From NCBI RefSeq assembly GCF_013205055.1, contig NZ_JABMLF010000002.1, positions 62,001 through 126,000 of the forward strand: a stretch of DNA of 64,000 nt. Reading direction: 5' to 3'. The translations under genes and the position numbers were made by a program. The stretch's first letter is position 1. Each line of letters begins with the position of its first letter. Positions 9,001-16,103 of the stretch are shown here, in pieces. The DNA comes from Rathayibacter sp. VKM Ac-2856 (GTDB taxonomy: Bacteria; Actinomycetota; Actinomycetes; Actinomycetales; Microbacteriaceae). A model generated the notes under the pieces. It did not search any database. It was given only the letters and a program-made list of their open reading frames with translations, and had not been told where the DNA came from.

Positions 9001-9128
9001 ATCAGCAGACCGCCGGCGGCGAGCGCGAGCGCGGCGCAGCCGGAGGTCAGGGCGATACGTGTTCTCAAGCGGAGATCTTTCGTGTCGAGGGCGGCGCGGA
9101 CGGGGCTCCGCGCTCGCTCCCGTGTCAT
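6048..9128 (-). CDS. Secreted M14 zinc carboxypeptidase with LAxTG wall-sorting tail
   Basis: 1026 residues from the ATG. A signal peptide ends near APAATA. The M14 domain (about 95-400) has the zinc ligands His187 and Glu190 (NIHGNEWEG) and His276 (DIHGYTG), and catalytic Glu374 (NTVELPLG). A long second region (about 400-880) resembles the glutamine-amidotransferase-like domains that follow some M14 peptidases. A linker of about nine EPTATP units precedes the tail LASTG at 989-993, a hydrophobic helix and RSRRE. LAxTG is the class E sortase motif, so the protein is probably linked to the cell wall. A TTG at 9068 would give a shorter, more normal signal peptide and may be the true start. It should cleave peptides outside the cell. 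Confidence 0.9.
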   Translation of the reverse strand: MTRERARSPVRAALDTKDLRLRTRIALTSGCAALALAAGGLLIAPAATATTAAPLGTSAFERVDLVRPSSAPITVPASFPYREALTEVEVDPTDASLTRGVTPYDQIAPQLNDLAARSDRVSTQVVGKSGLGRDIYLVTVTAPETAAETAQQAEWRDRLKNEPEAAAADAELMAEYKVPTWFNGNIHGNEWEGSDAILNYIETVATAEDPETEALLEGNRLYFTVTNNPDGRALGQRAVAAGYDPNRDMITGATNEAAVIRDLSSVLQPTYFIDIHGYTGILQVEPCGPPHGENYEYDLFLPHAYATALEIERRVVEADVPGNTYKAADGSATTENTGQILIPYRDIRAGWDDWPPIFAPQYVAFQGAITNTVELPLGRTANETPEEIAQGQANADIDVEVAGIVMDASVDYIEANRDALLSNQVQIFERGVTGAPAVEIPADVAASDLPAGTPTEWTEIWDETDVYTTEYPRAYVIPAGDAQRSESDAKTLVAQLLAHGVEVDRTATAMTAGGTTYPAGSYVVDMHQPVRGLANVLLADGTDISERVPEMYDVSAWSLSLLWGADVIPVGSTLDPMPAVELEPVTAVAPSGSVPADAGYLAFEPRGVLEYQAVNALLGAGIALEQFADGTIALRADADGLVAAKAAAAEFGVDFTATTAERIEEEDGTALSAVRVAYSGSHEDRDALAKLGFADALAVTPDTLASGETVLEDVDVLLLGRSLSFTPEQAAGRTAVEEFLAAGGDVVGRGGAGAAFATDFGLATLTAQTGTGGSNGIVSVETPAEGLLGDYPQDTAFVSPALWFDGFDESVTVEQSYAAEDTFVAGHWVDSEGQSRSDAAGQASVVSFSTESGTEGVLFGTSPLFRNHPVGAFSDVARALLAVAPEGAAVELPGTPEPTATPTATPEPTATPEPTATPEPTATPEPTATPEPTATPEPTATPEPTATPEPTVTPQPTATAAPTTAPTAAPQPTATATAVPIAAPGSGGLASTGVDTGPWLLLSGGAVVLGLGALLIARSRREVEEA
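6270..6440 (-). repeat. 18-bp in-gene tandem repeat encoding EPTATP units
   Basis: Inside the M14 peptidase gene about nine 18-bp units (GGAGTCGCGGTCGGCTCA on the plus strand) encode a Pro/Thr-rich wall-spanning linker. Several units are identical at DNA level, so unit number should change easily by slippage or recombination. Confidence 0.85.
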
Positions 9129-9201
9129 CGACCTCGGTGCAACGTGTGAACCCTTTCAGGAACCTAGGCCACGCGTGTTTCCGGCACGTGTCACGCCTGC
9201 A

Positions 9202-9276
9202 CCCCTCCCGCGAGATGCCACTTGTGCACGGATTCTGCGGCGTGTCGCGTGCACAAGTGGCATCTCGCGGGAGGGG
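9202..9276. repeat. Palindromic repeat family A, copy 2
   Basis: 29-bp arms (CCCCTCCCGCGAGATGCCAC...) around a 17-nt loop with GGCGTGTC. It starts 8 nt after the stop of the gluconate-type permease gene, which reads toward it. Confidence 0.9.
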
Positions 9277-9284
9277 AGGGACGG

Positions 9285-10784
9285 TCAGGCGAGGACGAGG
9301 GAGAGGAGGAGGACCATGCCGAGGGCCAGGACGGAGGCGAGGGAGACGCCGACCGTGACCGTCTTGAGGGCTCCGCGGACGGACTGGCCGAGGAAGCTCT
9401 GCAGCAGCCAGAAGGTGTTCGAGGTGACGTGGATGCAGAACAGCGCGCCGGAGCCGGCGGCGAGCGCGATCAGCAGCGGATCGAGGCCGAGCGATGCCGC
9501 GACCGGGGCGACGACGCCCGCGGCGGTGATCGCGGAGAGGGTCACCGAGCCGACGGCGATGTGCAGCACGGCCGCCATCGCCCAGACCAGCAGCAGCGGC
9601 GCCGCGGTGTTCGCGGAGAAGTAGCCCTTCAGCAGGTCGCCGAGGTCGCCCTCCGCGATCACCGCCGCGAGCGCGCCGCCGACGCCGGTGAGCAGGAAGA
9701 TCTGCCCGCCGTCCTGGAAGCCCTTCGCGACCGCCTTCTCCATCCGCGCCGTGCCCGCGACCGAGCGGCCGACGAGGCCGGTCGCGATGACGGCGAGCAG
9801 CAGCGCGATCACCGGGTTCCCGAGGAACTGCAGCACCGGCACCTCGAGGCCGGCGACCGAGAGCACTGCCTGCGCGGCGATCAGCAGCAGCGCGAGCAGC
9901 ATCGGGGCGAACAGGAGGAGCAGCGGGCGCTCGCTCCGGCCGTCCGCGCCCGCGGTGCCGCGCTCGTCGTCGCGCTCCCCCGCGCCGGAGGAGCCGACCG
10001 CGGAGTGCGCGGAGCCGGCCGCGCCCGCGTCGCCGCCCGCGTCGCCGCCCGAGCCGCCGACCGCGTCGCCGACCGCGTCGCTCCCGGCCCGCTCCCCCGC
10101 CGGCACCGTCGCGAGACCCGTGGTCTCGTCGCGGACGACGAGCTGCTCGTCCCGCGCGGGATCCCAGAAGCCCATCCGGAAGGCGAGCGACATCAGCGCG
10201 ATGGTCACGACGACCGTCGGCACGACCACCGCGAGACCGCCCAGCAGCATCACGCCGAGCGGAACCCCGAGCAGCCCCGCGAGCGCCACGGCGGCGAAGC
10301 CGGGCACCACCATCACGATGCCCATCTCGAGGCCGACGGCGAAGGTGACGGCGACGACGCCCGTGCCGGTGGGGCCGAGCCGCGGGGCGATCCGCCGGGC
10401 GAGCGGCGCCGCGATGACGATCAGGGCGTCGACGAAGATCGTCTGCAGGTACGTGGCGAAGGAGAGCCCCAGCGCATAGGGGATGCCGCGCCGGCCGAAG
10501 ACCCGCATCAGCCCCTCGACCAGCCGGACGACGGCGCCCATCTCGTTGAGCATCGCGCCGATCAGCACACCCCAGCCGATCAGGAGGCCCGCCTCCATCA
10601 TCACCTCGCCGAAGCCGCGGGTCATGGTCGAGACGGTGTCGACGGGCCCCAGCCCGGTGAGCAGCCCGATCGCCGCGGCGCCCACGGCGAGCGCGAGCAC
10701 CGGATTGAAGCGGAAGCGGACGATCGCGACGACGACCACGACGATGACCAGGGCGACGACGCCGAGGGTGTACCACTCCGGCAT
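9285..10784 (-). CDS. Gluconate:H+ symporter (GntP family permease)
   Basis: 499 residues, slightly longer than the usual 440-450 because of a Ser/Gly/Asp-rich cytoplasmic loop (about residues 225-300). Twelve or more hydrophobic segments fit GntP. Family-like stretches include FGEVMMEAGLLIGWG, FVDALIVIAAPLA and VGSVTLSAITAAGVVAP. GntP proteins import gluconate or other sugar acids with protons. The ATG at 10784 follows GGAGGAGG with good spacing; the 12-residue extension to 10820 lacks support. It stands alone, divergent from a Gfo/Idh/MocA oxidoreductase gene. Confidence 0.88.
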   Translation of the reverse strand: MPEWYTLGVVALVIVVVVVAIVRFRFNPVLALAVGAAAIGLLTGLGPVDTVSTMTRGFGEVMMEAGLLIGWGVLIGAMLNEMGAVVRLVEGLMRVFGRRGIPYALGLSFATYLQTIFVDALIVIAAPLARRIAPRLGPTGTGVVAVTFAVGLEMGIVMVVPGFAAVALAGLLGVPLGVMLLGGLAVVVPTVVVTIALMSLAFRMGFWDPARDEQLVVRDETTGLATVPAGERAGSDAVGDAVGGSGGDAGGDAGAAGSAHSAVGSSGAGERDDERGTAGADGRSERPLLLLFAPMLLALLLIAAQAVLSVAGLEVPVLQFLGNPVIALLLAVIATGLVGRSVAGTARMEKAVAKGFQDGGQIFLLTGVGGALAAVIAEGDLGDLLKGYFSANTAAPLLLVWAMAAVLHIAVGSVTLSAITAAGVVAPVAASLGLDPLLIALAAGSGALFCIHVTSNTFWLLQSFLGQSVRGALKTVTVGVSLASVLALGMVLLLSLVLA

Positions 10785-10866
10785 GACGCCTCCTCCTCCC
10801 GCTGCAGCGCGGGCTCTCACACCCTAGAGCTGCGCTCCCCTCGCGCGCCCGCCCGTCCCCGATCGG

Positions 10867-10924
10867 CGAGTCGCCCGAGAGGGCTCGTTCTCCCGCCCGG
10901 GAACGAGCCTTCTCGGGCGACTCG
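10867..10924. repeat. Long palindrome in a divergent intergenic region
   Basis: 24-bp arms with one mismatch (CGAGTCGCCCGAGA...GGCTCGTTC) around a 10-nt loop. Unlike the other repeats it lies between two divergent genes, 83 nt upstream of the permease start and 64 nt upstream of the oxidoreductase start. I see no second copy in the window. It could be an operator, a transcript element or another repeat family. Confidence 0.75.
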
Positions 10925-10976
10925 ACAACCCGGACTCGCGGGGGGAGGGGGCTCGGCAGGGTGAGGGGGCAGGGCC

Positions 10977-10982
10977 TAGCGT
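10977..10982 (+). promoter_or_regulatory. Putative -10 box of a leaderless transcript
   Basis: TAGCGT lies exactly 6 nt before the ATG at 10989, the spacing expected if transcription starts at the A of the start codon. No clear -35 is seen. The intervening GGAGGG could instead act as a Shine-Dalgarno site but is too close to the start. Confidence 0.5.
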
Positions 10983-10988
10983 GGAGGG

Positions 10989-12011
10989 ATGGCACTGACG
11001 CTCCCCGAGCCCCGGCTCCCCTCCCTCCTCGACTCCCCGGTGCTGCGCTGGGGGGTGCTCGCGCCCGGCTCGATCGCGGGCTCGTTCGTCGCCGCGCTGC
11101 AGAAGCACACCGGGCAGCGCGTGGTCGCGGTCGGGTCGCGCTCGCAGGAGCGCGCCGACGCGTTCGCGCAGCGCTTCGGCGTCGAGCGGGCGTCCGCCGG
11201 CTACGACGCCGTCGTGAACGACCCGGAGGTCGACGTCGTCTACATCGCGTCGCCGCACTCCGAGCACGCGCGCCAGGCCCTGCGCGCCATCGCCGCGGGC
11301 AAGCACATCCTCGTCGAGAAGCCGTTCGCCCCGACCCCGGGCGAGGCCGAGATGATCGTGCACGCGGCGCGCGACGCCGGCGTCTTCGCGATGGAGGCGA
11401 TGTGGATGCGCTACCTGCCGCAGATGGACGTGGTCCGCCAGCTCCTCGCGGACGGCGCGATCGGCGATCCCGCGCTGGTCTCGGCCGACTTCGGCGCGGC
11501 GTTCGACTTCGATCCGACCAGCCGCATCTTCGACCCCGCGCTCGCCGGCGGCGGCCTGCTCGACGTGGGCGTCTACGCCTCCTCGTTCGTCTCGATGGTC
11601 GCCGGCGCCCCGCAGAGCACCGTGGTCGCCGGCTCGCTCACCTCGACCGGCGTCGACGCGACGGCGACGATCGTCGGCCGCCACGCGCACGATATGCAGT
11701 CCGTCGCGACGTCGACCGTGCTGGCCGACACGCTGCACGCGGCGAGCGTCGCCGGCAGCGAGGGGCGGATCGACGTGCACCCGTCGTTCTGGACGCCCAG
11801 CGGCGTCACGCTGACCCGCGGCTCCGAGAGCGCCTCGTGGCGCGACGAGTCGGCGCTGCAGGGCGGCGAGGGGCTCGCCTGGGAGGCGGTGCACCTCGCG
11901 CAGTACGTGGCGGAGGGGCGCACCGAGTCGCCGGTGCACCCGCTGGACGAGACGGTGCAGGTGGTGCGGACGCTCGACGAGGCGCGCCGGCGCCTGGGCG
12001 TGCAGGTCTGA
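10989..12011 (+). CDS. Gfo/Idh/MocA family NAD(P)-dependent oxidoreductase
   Basis: 340 residues. A Rossmann N-terminal domain (LRWGVLAPGSIAGSF, about 19-33) is followed by the family EKP signature at Glu110-Lys111-Pro112 (HILVEKPFAP) and an alpha/beta C-terminal domain with GGGLLDVGVY. This arrangement matches the dihydrodiol/xylose dehydrogenase-like branch, which oxidises sugars or diols. The ATG has a -10-like TAGCGT 6 nt upstream. It ends 9 nt before a family C palindrome and faces the histidine kinase gene. Confidence 0.9.
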   Translation: MALTLPEPRLPSLLDSPVLRWGVLAPGSIAGSFVAALQKHTGQRVVAVGSRSQERADAFAQRFGVERASAGYDAVVNDPEVDVVYIASPHSEHARQALRAIAAGKHILVEKPFAPTPGEAEMIVHAARDAGVFAMEAMWMRYLPQMDVVRQLLADGAIGDPALVSADFGAAFDFDPTSRIFDPALAGGGLLDVGVYASSFVSMVAGAPQSTVVAGSLTSTGVDATATIVGRHAHDMQSVATSTVLADTLHAASVAGSEGRIDVHPSFWTPSGVTLTRGSESASWRDESALQGGEGLAWEAVHLAQYVAEGRTESPVHPLDETVQVVRTLDEARRRLGVQV

Positions 12012-12019
12012 CGGCAGCC

Positions 12020-12105
12020 GTCCGATCTGCAGGCGACCCGGCCGCCGCGCGGCACTCCCCCGCGGAGGAGAGCGCGATCCGGACGGCAGCGCCTGCAGAT
12101 CGGAC
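12020..12105. repeat. Palindromic repeat family C, copy 1
   Basis: 16-bp perfect arms (GTCCGATCTGCAGGCG and its complement) about 54 nt apart. It fills the space between two convergent stop codons, 8 nt from one and 14 nt from the other. A second copy lies at 62513-62598, also between convergent genes. Confidence 0.85.
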
Positions 12106-12119
12106 CGGCGCGCGCCGGA

Positions 12120-13676
12120 TCACCCCGCCGGCAGCTCCACCCGGAAGCTCGTGCGCCCCGGCTCCGACTCGACCAGCACCCGCCCGCCGTGCGCCTCGAC
12201 GACCGCGGCCACGATCGCGAGGCCCAGCCCCGTCGATCCCGTCGTCCGCGCTCGCGAGGAGTCGCCGCGGGCGAAGCGCTCGAACAGCACCGGCACGAGC
12301 GCCTCGTCGATGCCCGGTCCGGAGTCGGTGACCGTCACCACCGCGAGCGGCCGGCCGCGCTCGTCGCGGTCCTCGGCGAGCGCCGCCACGACGCGCGTGC
12401 CGGGCGGAGTGTGCACCGTGGCGTTCCGCAGCAGGTTGGCGACCACCTGGTGCAGCCGGAAGCCGTCGCCGCGGATCTCGATCGGCTCCTCCGGCAGGTC
12501 GAGGTCCCACTCGTGGTCGGGCCCGGCGACGTGCGCGTCCGACACCGCCTCGATCAGCACCATCGTCAGATCGACCGGCTCCTTCTCGAGATCGCGGCCC
12601 TCGTCCAGGCGCGCCAGCAGTAGGAGGTCCTCGACGAGCGACGTCATCCGGGTCGCCGCCGACTCGATGCGATCGAGCGAGTACTCGGCCGCCTCGGACA
12701 GCTCGACGTCGCCGCGGCGGGGCAGCTCGGCGTAGCCGCGGATGGCGGCGAGCGGCGTGCGCAGCTCGTGCGAGGCGTCGGCCACGAACTGCCGCACCTT
12801 GTTCTCGCTGGCCTGCCGCGACTCGAGCGCCCCGCCGACGTGGTCGAGCATGCGGTTGAACGCCGCGCCCACCCGGCCGACCTCGGTGCGGACGTCGGCG
12901 TCCTCCTCCGGCACCCGCTCGATCAGCTCGACCTCGCCGCGCTCCAGCGGCAGCTCGGCGACCCGCGTAGCGGTCGCCTCCACCCGCTCGAGCGGCCGCA
13001 GCGCCACGCGGATGATCGCGGTGGCGATCAGGGCGACCAGCAGCATCGCGAGGAGCACGACGACCACCACGACGGTGGTGAGGGTGCGGAGCGTGTCCTC
13101 CGTCTCGCCGAGAGGCACGCCGACGACGACGACCGAGCCGTCGACGACGCGGGCCTCGGCGCGGTACTCGCCCAGGGCGCCGCCGAGATCGAGGGTGGTG
13201 GCGGTGCCGTCGCTCGCGACCGCGGCGGCGAGCACCGAGTCCGACGGCTCGGCGAACTCCTGGCACGCTCCGGAGCTGTCGATGTAGGCGCCCGTGAAGG
13301 CGCCGCCGAGGCCGAGGACCGCCGTGATCGTCTGGGTGTCCTGGTTCGGTCGCCCCTGGAAGTCGCCGCTCGGACAGGTGGTCGCCCGCTCGATCGCGCT
13401 GGCGTCGGCGAAGCGGCTCGGGCCGTCGAAGCCGTCGAGGCGGTCGAGCGACTCGGTCAGCTGCGTCTCCGCGTTGTCGTAGAGGATCCCCCGCAGCGAG
13501 AGCACGCTCACCGCGCCGACGATCCCCGCGGTGACCGCGACCAGCGCGACGACGGCGACGACCATCCGGCGCCGCAGCGTCCACGGCGTGCGCCGCACGG
13601 CGCTCGAGCGGCGCAGCGCCGACCGGGTGGCGAAGTCGCCCAGGGTCGGGCGCGGCCGCCCGCTCTCGGGAGCCAC
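12120..13676 (-). CDS. Sensor histidine kinase
   Basis: 518 residues. Membrane helices at about 38-61 and 199-222 frame an extracytoplasmic sensor region of about 140 residues with two cysteines (101, 138). A HAMP linker follows, then HisKA with phospho-acceptor His303 (DASHELRTPL), then HATPase with N box (NLLRNATVH), G1 (DSGPGID), F (FERFARGD) and G2 (GSTGLGLAI). The GTG start at 13676 overlaps the regulator's TAG by one base, so the pair is translationally coupled. The layout matches the actinobacterial TcrS/MprB-like kinases. The signal is unknown. The gene ends 15 nt from a family C palindrome. Confidence 0.93.
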   Translation of the reverse strand: MAPESGRPRPTLGDFATRSALRRSSAVRRTPWTLRRRMVVAVVALVAVTAGIVGAVSVLSLRGILYDNAETQLTESLDRLDGFDGPSRFADASAIERATTCPSGDFQGRPNQDTQTITAVLGLGGAFTGAYIDSSGACQEFAEPSDSVLAAAVASDGTATTLDLGGALGEYRAEARVVDGSVVVVGVPLGETEDTLRTLTTVVVVVVLLAMLLVALIATAIIRVALRPLERVEATATRVAELPLERGEVELIERVPEEDADVRTEVGRVGAAFNRMLDHVGGALESRQASENKVRQFVADASHELRTPLAAIRGYAELPRRGDVELSEAAEYSLDRIESAATRMTSLVEDLLLLARLDEGRDLEKEPVDLTMVLIEAVSDAHVAGPDHEWDLDLPEEPIEIRGDGFRLHQVVANLLRNATVHTPPGTRVVAALAEDRDERGRPLAVVTVTDSGPGIDEALVPVLFERFARGDSSRARTTGSTGLGLAIVAAVVEAHGGRVLVESEPGRTSFRVELPAG

Positions 13677-14434
13677 TACTCGGCGGGCTTCAGCAGGTAG
13701 CCGGCGCCGCGGACCGTGTGGATCATCGGCGAGCGCCCGGCGTCGATCTTCTTGCGGAGGTAGGAGATGTAGATCTCGACGACGCTCGACTTGCCGCCGA
13801 AGTCGTAGGACCAGACGCGGTCGAGGATCTGCGCCTTGCTCAGCACGCGGCGCGGATTGCGCATCAGGAAGCGCAGCAGCTCGAACTCGGTCGCGGTCAG
13901 CTCGATGTCCACGCCGGCCCGGCGCACCTCGTGGCTGTCCTCGTCGAGCACGAGGTCGCCCACGACGACCTCCGGGTCGTCGGCGTCGTTGGCGAGCAGG
14001 GTGGAGCGGCGGATGAGTCCGCGCATCCGGGCGACGAGCTCCTCGAGCGAGAACGGCTTCGTGACGTAGTCGTCGCCGCCCGCGGTGAGCCCGGCGATCC
14101 GGTCGTCGAGCGCGTCTTTGGCGGTGAGGAAGAGCACCGGGGTCTCGCTGCCGTCCGCGCGGATGCGCTGGAGCACCTGGAGCCCGTCGATGTCGGGCAG
14201 CATCACGTCGAGCACGATGACGTCCGGCCGGAACTCGCGGGTGATCGTGATGGCGGAGCGGCCCTCGGCGGCGGTGCGCACCTCCCAGCCCTCGTAGCGC
14301 AGCGCCATCTGCAGCAGGTCGGTGAGGGTGCTCTCGTCGTCGACGACGAGGACGCGGATCGGCGTGCCGTCCGCTCGCTTGAGGCGGGTGCGCTGCGCGG
14401 AGGCGAGGTGCTTCGAGGGGGCCGGGGTGCTCAT
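13676..14434 (-). CDS. OmpR-family response regulator
   Basis: 252 residues. The receiver domain (about 27-140) has the acidic pair Asp32-Asp33, phospho-acceptor Asp76 (VLDVML), Thr104 and Lys126 (VTKPF). The C-terminal winged helix (about 155-250) contains LTATEFELLRFLM and the recognition region VVEIYISYLRKKID. It should bind DNA as a phosphorylated dimer. The ATG follows GGGGAG. It is first in the operon, with the kinase gene directly behind. The N-terminal 25 residues before the receiver are unstructured-looking. Confidence 0.94.
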   Translation of the reverse strand: MSTPAPSKHLASAQRTRLKRADGTPIRVLVVDDESTLTDLLQMALRYEGWEVRTAAEGRSAITITREFRPDVIVLDVMLPDIDGLQVLQRIRADGSETPVLFLTAKDALDDRIAGLTAGGDDYVTKPFSLEELVARMRGLIRRSTLLANDADDPEVVVGDLVLDEDSHEVRRAGVDIELTATEFELLRFLMRNPRRVLSKAQILDRVWSYDFGGKSSVVEIYISYLRKKIDAGRSPMIHTVRGAGYLLKPAE

Positions 14435-14616
14435 GACTCCCCAGTATCAGGAGTTTCCTATGAGCACGCTATGACGGGGCGATGGCTCGGCTGTGCGCGG
14501 CCGGAGGGCGGCCATCGAGACCGGCGACGCCGCGACACCGCGGACCGGGACCCGTCGCCCGTCGCTATTCTGCGGCGGGCGCTCGGTTCCCGCGCCAGGA
14601 GGAACGGAGCAGAACG

Positions 14617-15951
14617 ATGCAGGACTCCTCGCGCGCGATCGTGCGGCCGCTGGACGCCGCAGTAGCGGGCGCTGTCACGGTGCCCGGGAGCAAGAGCCTG
14701 ACCAATCGGGCGATCGTCCTCGCCCTCGCCGCGCAGGGCACGACCGTGCTGCGGCGGCCGCTCCGCAGCGACGACACCCGGCACGGTGCGGCAGTCGCCC
14801 GCGCATTGGGCGCCACGGTGGTCGACGAGGACGACACGATCTCGATCACCGGGCTCGGTGCACTTCGCCCTGTCGATCGGGCAGAGCTCCACGTCGGCTC
14901 GGCGGGCACGATCGCCCGCTTCCTGCCCTGCTTCCTCGCCTTCGGCGGCCCGGGCGAGTGGACGCTGACCGCGAGCGAGCAGATGACGCGGCGCCCGATG
15001 GCCGGCCTGTTCGCCGCGCTGGAGTCGTTCCCCGGCGCGCTCACCGCCCTCGGCGAGCCGGAGCGCTACCCGCTTCGCGTCCGGGGCGGCGGCCGCGCGC
15101 CGGCGGCGATCGAGGTCGACGGCGGCGTCTCCAGCCAGTACCTCAGCGGGCTCCTCCTCTCGGCGCCGCTGCTCGAGGGCGACGTCACCGTCCGCGCGCG
15201 GGGCGCCGTCGTCCAGGGCGCCTACGTCGACATGACCATCGACTCGCTGCGCCGCTTCGGCGCGACCGTCGAGCGGAGCGCCGACCGCCGTGCCCTCACC
15301 GTGCATGCGGGGCCCACCTCCGCGGTGGACCTCGAGATCGAGGCGGACGCGTCGACCGCGTCCTACTTCGCCGCGCTCCCCGCGATCCTCGGCGGGTCGA
15401 TCCACCTGCCGAACGTCGAGCGCGCGAGCCGGCAGCCCGACACCCGCTTCCTCGAGATCCTCGAGCGGTTCGGCTGCGAGAGCGTCTGGGACGAGGGCGG
15501 TCGCGGTGTGACCGTCACGCGGCCCGGCGATCTCGACCTCCTGCGTGGCGGTGCGCGACTCGACCTCAACGACTGCTCCGACGTCGCGCTGACGACCGCT
15601 GCGCTCGCCGTCTTCGCCGACGCCCCGACCGAGATCGTCGGAGTGGAGCACATCCGGCAGCACGAGTGCGACCGGATCGACGCCCTCACCGCCGCGCTGA
15701 CCGCCTTCGGGATCGAGGTCCAGGAGCGCCCGGACGGCTGGCTGATCCACCCCGGCGCCCCGCAATTCGCCGAGATCGGCACCCGCGACGACCACCGCGT
15801 CGCCATGTCCACCGCCCTCATCGCTCTCGGCGGAGCGGGCGCCGCGCTCGACCACCCGCGCTCCGTCGACAAGACCTGCCCCGAGTTCTGGGACCTCCTG
15901 GCGGGCGTCGGAGCGAACGTCGAGCTGGTGTCCGCGACGGCCGCGTTCTAG
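14617..15951 (+). CDS. aroA: 3-phosphoshikimate 1-carboxyvinyltransferase (EPSP synthase)
   Basis: 444 residues. It joins shikimate-3-phosphate and phosphoenolpyruvate to form EPSP, the sixth step of the chorismate pathway. Active-site motifs are present: PGSKSLTNR (Lys26, Ser27, Arg31), SAGTIARF (Gly and Thr of the PEP loop), SSQYLSG, LNDCSDVALT (catalytic Asp), HECDRID (Glu and Arg), DHRVAM and DKTCPEF (Lys). Some normally conserved spots differ: SEQMTRRPM in place of the usual D-E-x-M form, and Ser for the Asn before the AGT. It may therefore be a divergent or second copy. The ATG at 14617 has AGGAGGAAC upstream. It stands alone and is divergent from the two-component pair. Confidence 0.88.
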   Translation: MQDSSRAIVRPLDAAVAGAVTVPGSKSLTNRAIVLALAAQGTTVLRRPLRSDDTRHGAAVARALGATVVDEDDTISITGLGALRPVDRAELHVGSAGTIARFLPCFLAFGGPGEWTLTASEQMTRRPMAGLFAALESFPGALTALGEPERYPLRVRGGGRAPAAIEVDGGVSSQYLSGLLLSAPLLEGDVTVRARGAVVQGAYVDMTIDSLRRFGATVERSADRRALTVHAGPTSAVDLEIEADASTASYFAALPAILGGSIHLPNVERASRQPDTRFLEILERFGCESVWDEGGRGVTVTRPGDLDLLRGGARLDLNDCSDVALTTAALAVFADAPTEIVGVEHIRQHECDRIDALTAALTAFGIEVQERPDGWLIHPGAPQFAEIGTRDDHRVAMSTALIALGGAGAALDHPRSVDKTCPEFWDLLAGVGANVELVSATAAF

Positions 15952-15963
15952 CTGCGCCCCCTT

Positions 15964-16092
15964 CATGCTGGTCGAGTAGCCCCGCAGGGGCGTATCGAGA
16001 CCCGACGCCGTCAGCAGGGCGGGCCTGCAGACTCGCGTTCTGACGGTGGTGGATCTCGATACGCCCGCTCCGCGGGCTACTCGATCAGCATG
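15964..16092. repeat. Inverted repeat family B, copy 1
   Basis: CATGCTGGTCGAGTAGCCCC at one end and GGCTACTCGATCAGCATG at the other, with internal GGGGCGTATCGAGACC and GGTGGATCTCGATACGCCC. About 40-nt arms enclose about 45 nt of unrelated sequence. It fills the gap between the convergent aroA and permease genes. Confidence 0.9.
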
Positions 16093-16103
16093 GGCTTGGC
16101 GCG

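Noticed and set aside
4230-9149. A 1639-residue open frame on the plus strand
   Set aside because: It is antisense to the HAD and M14 peptidase genes. Its composition (Gly/Arg/Asp/Val) is that of a shadow frame in high-GC DNA.
14617-15951. Glyphosate-insensitive class II EPSP synthase
   Set aside because: The PEP-loop Gly that class II enzymes change to Ala is kept as Gly (SAGTIARF), so resistance cannot be inferred.
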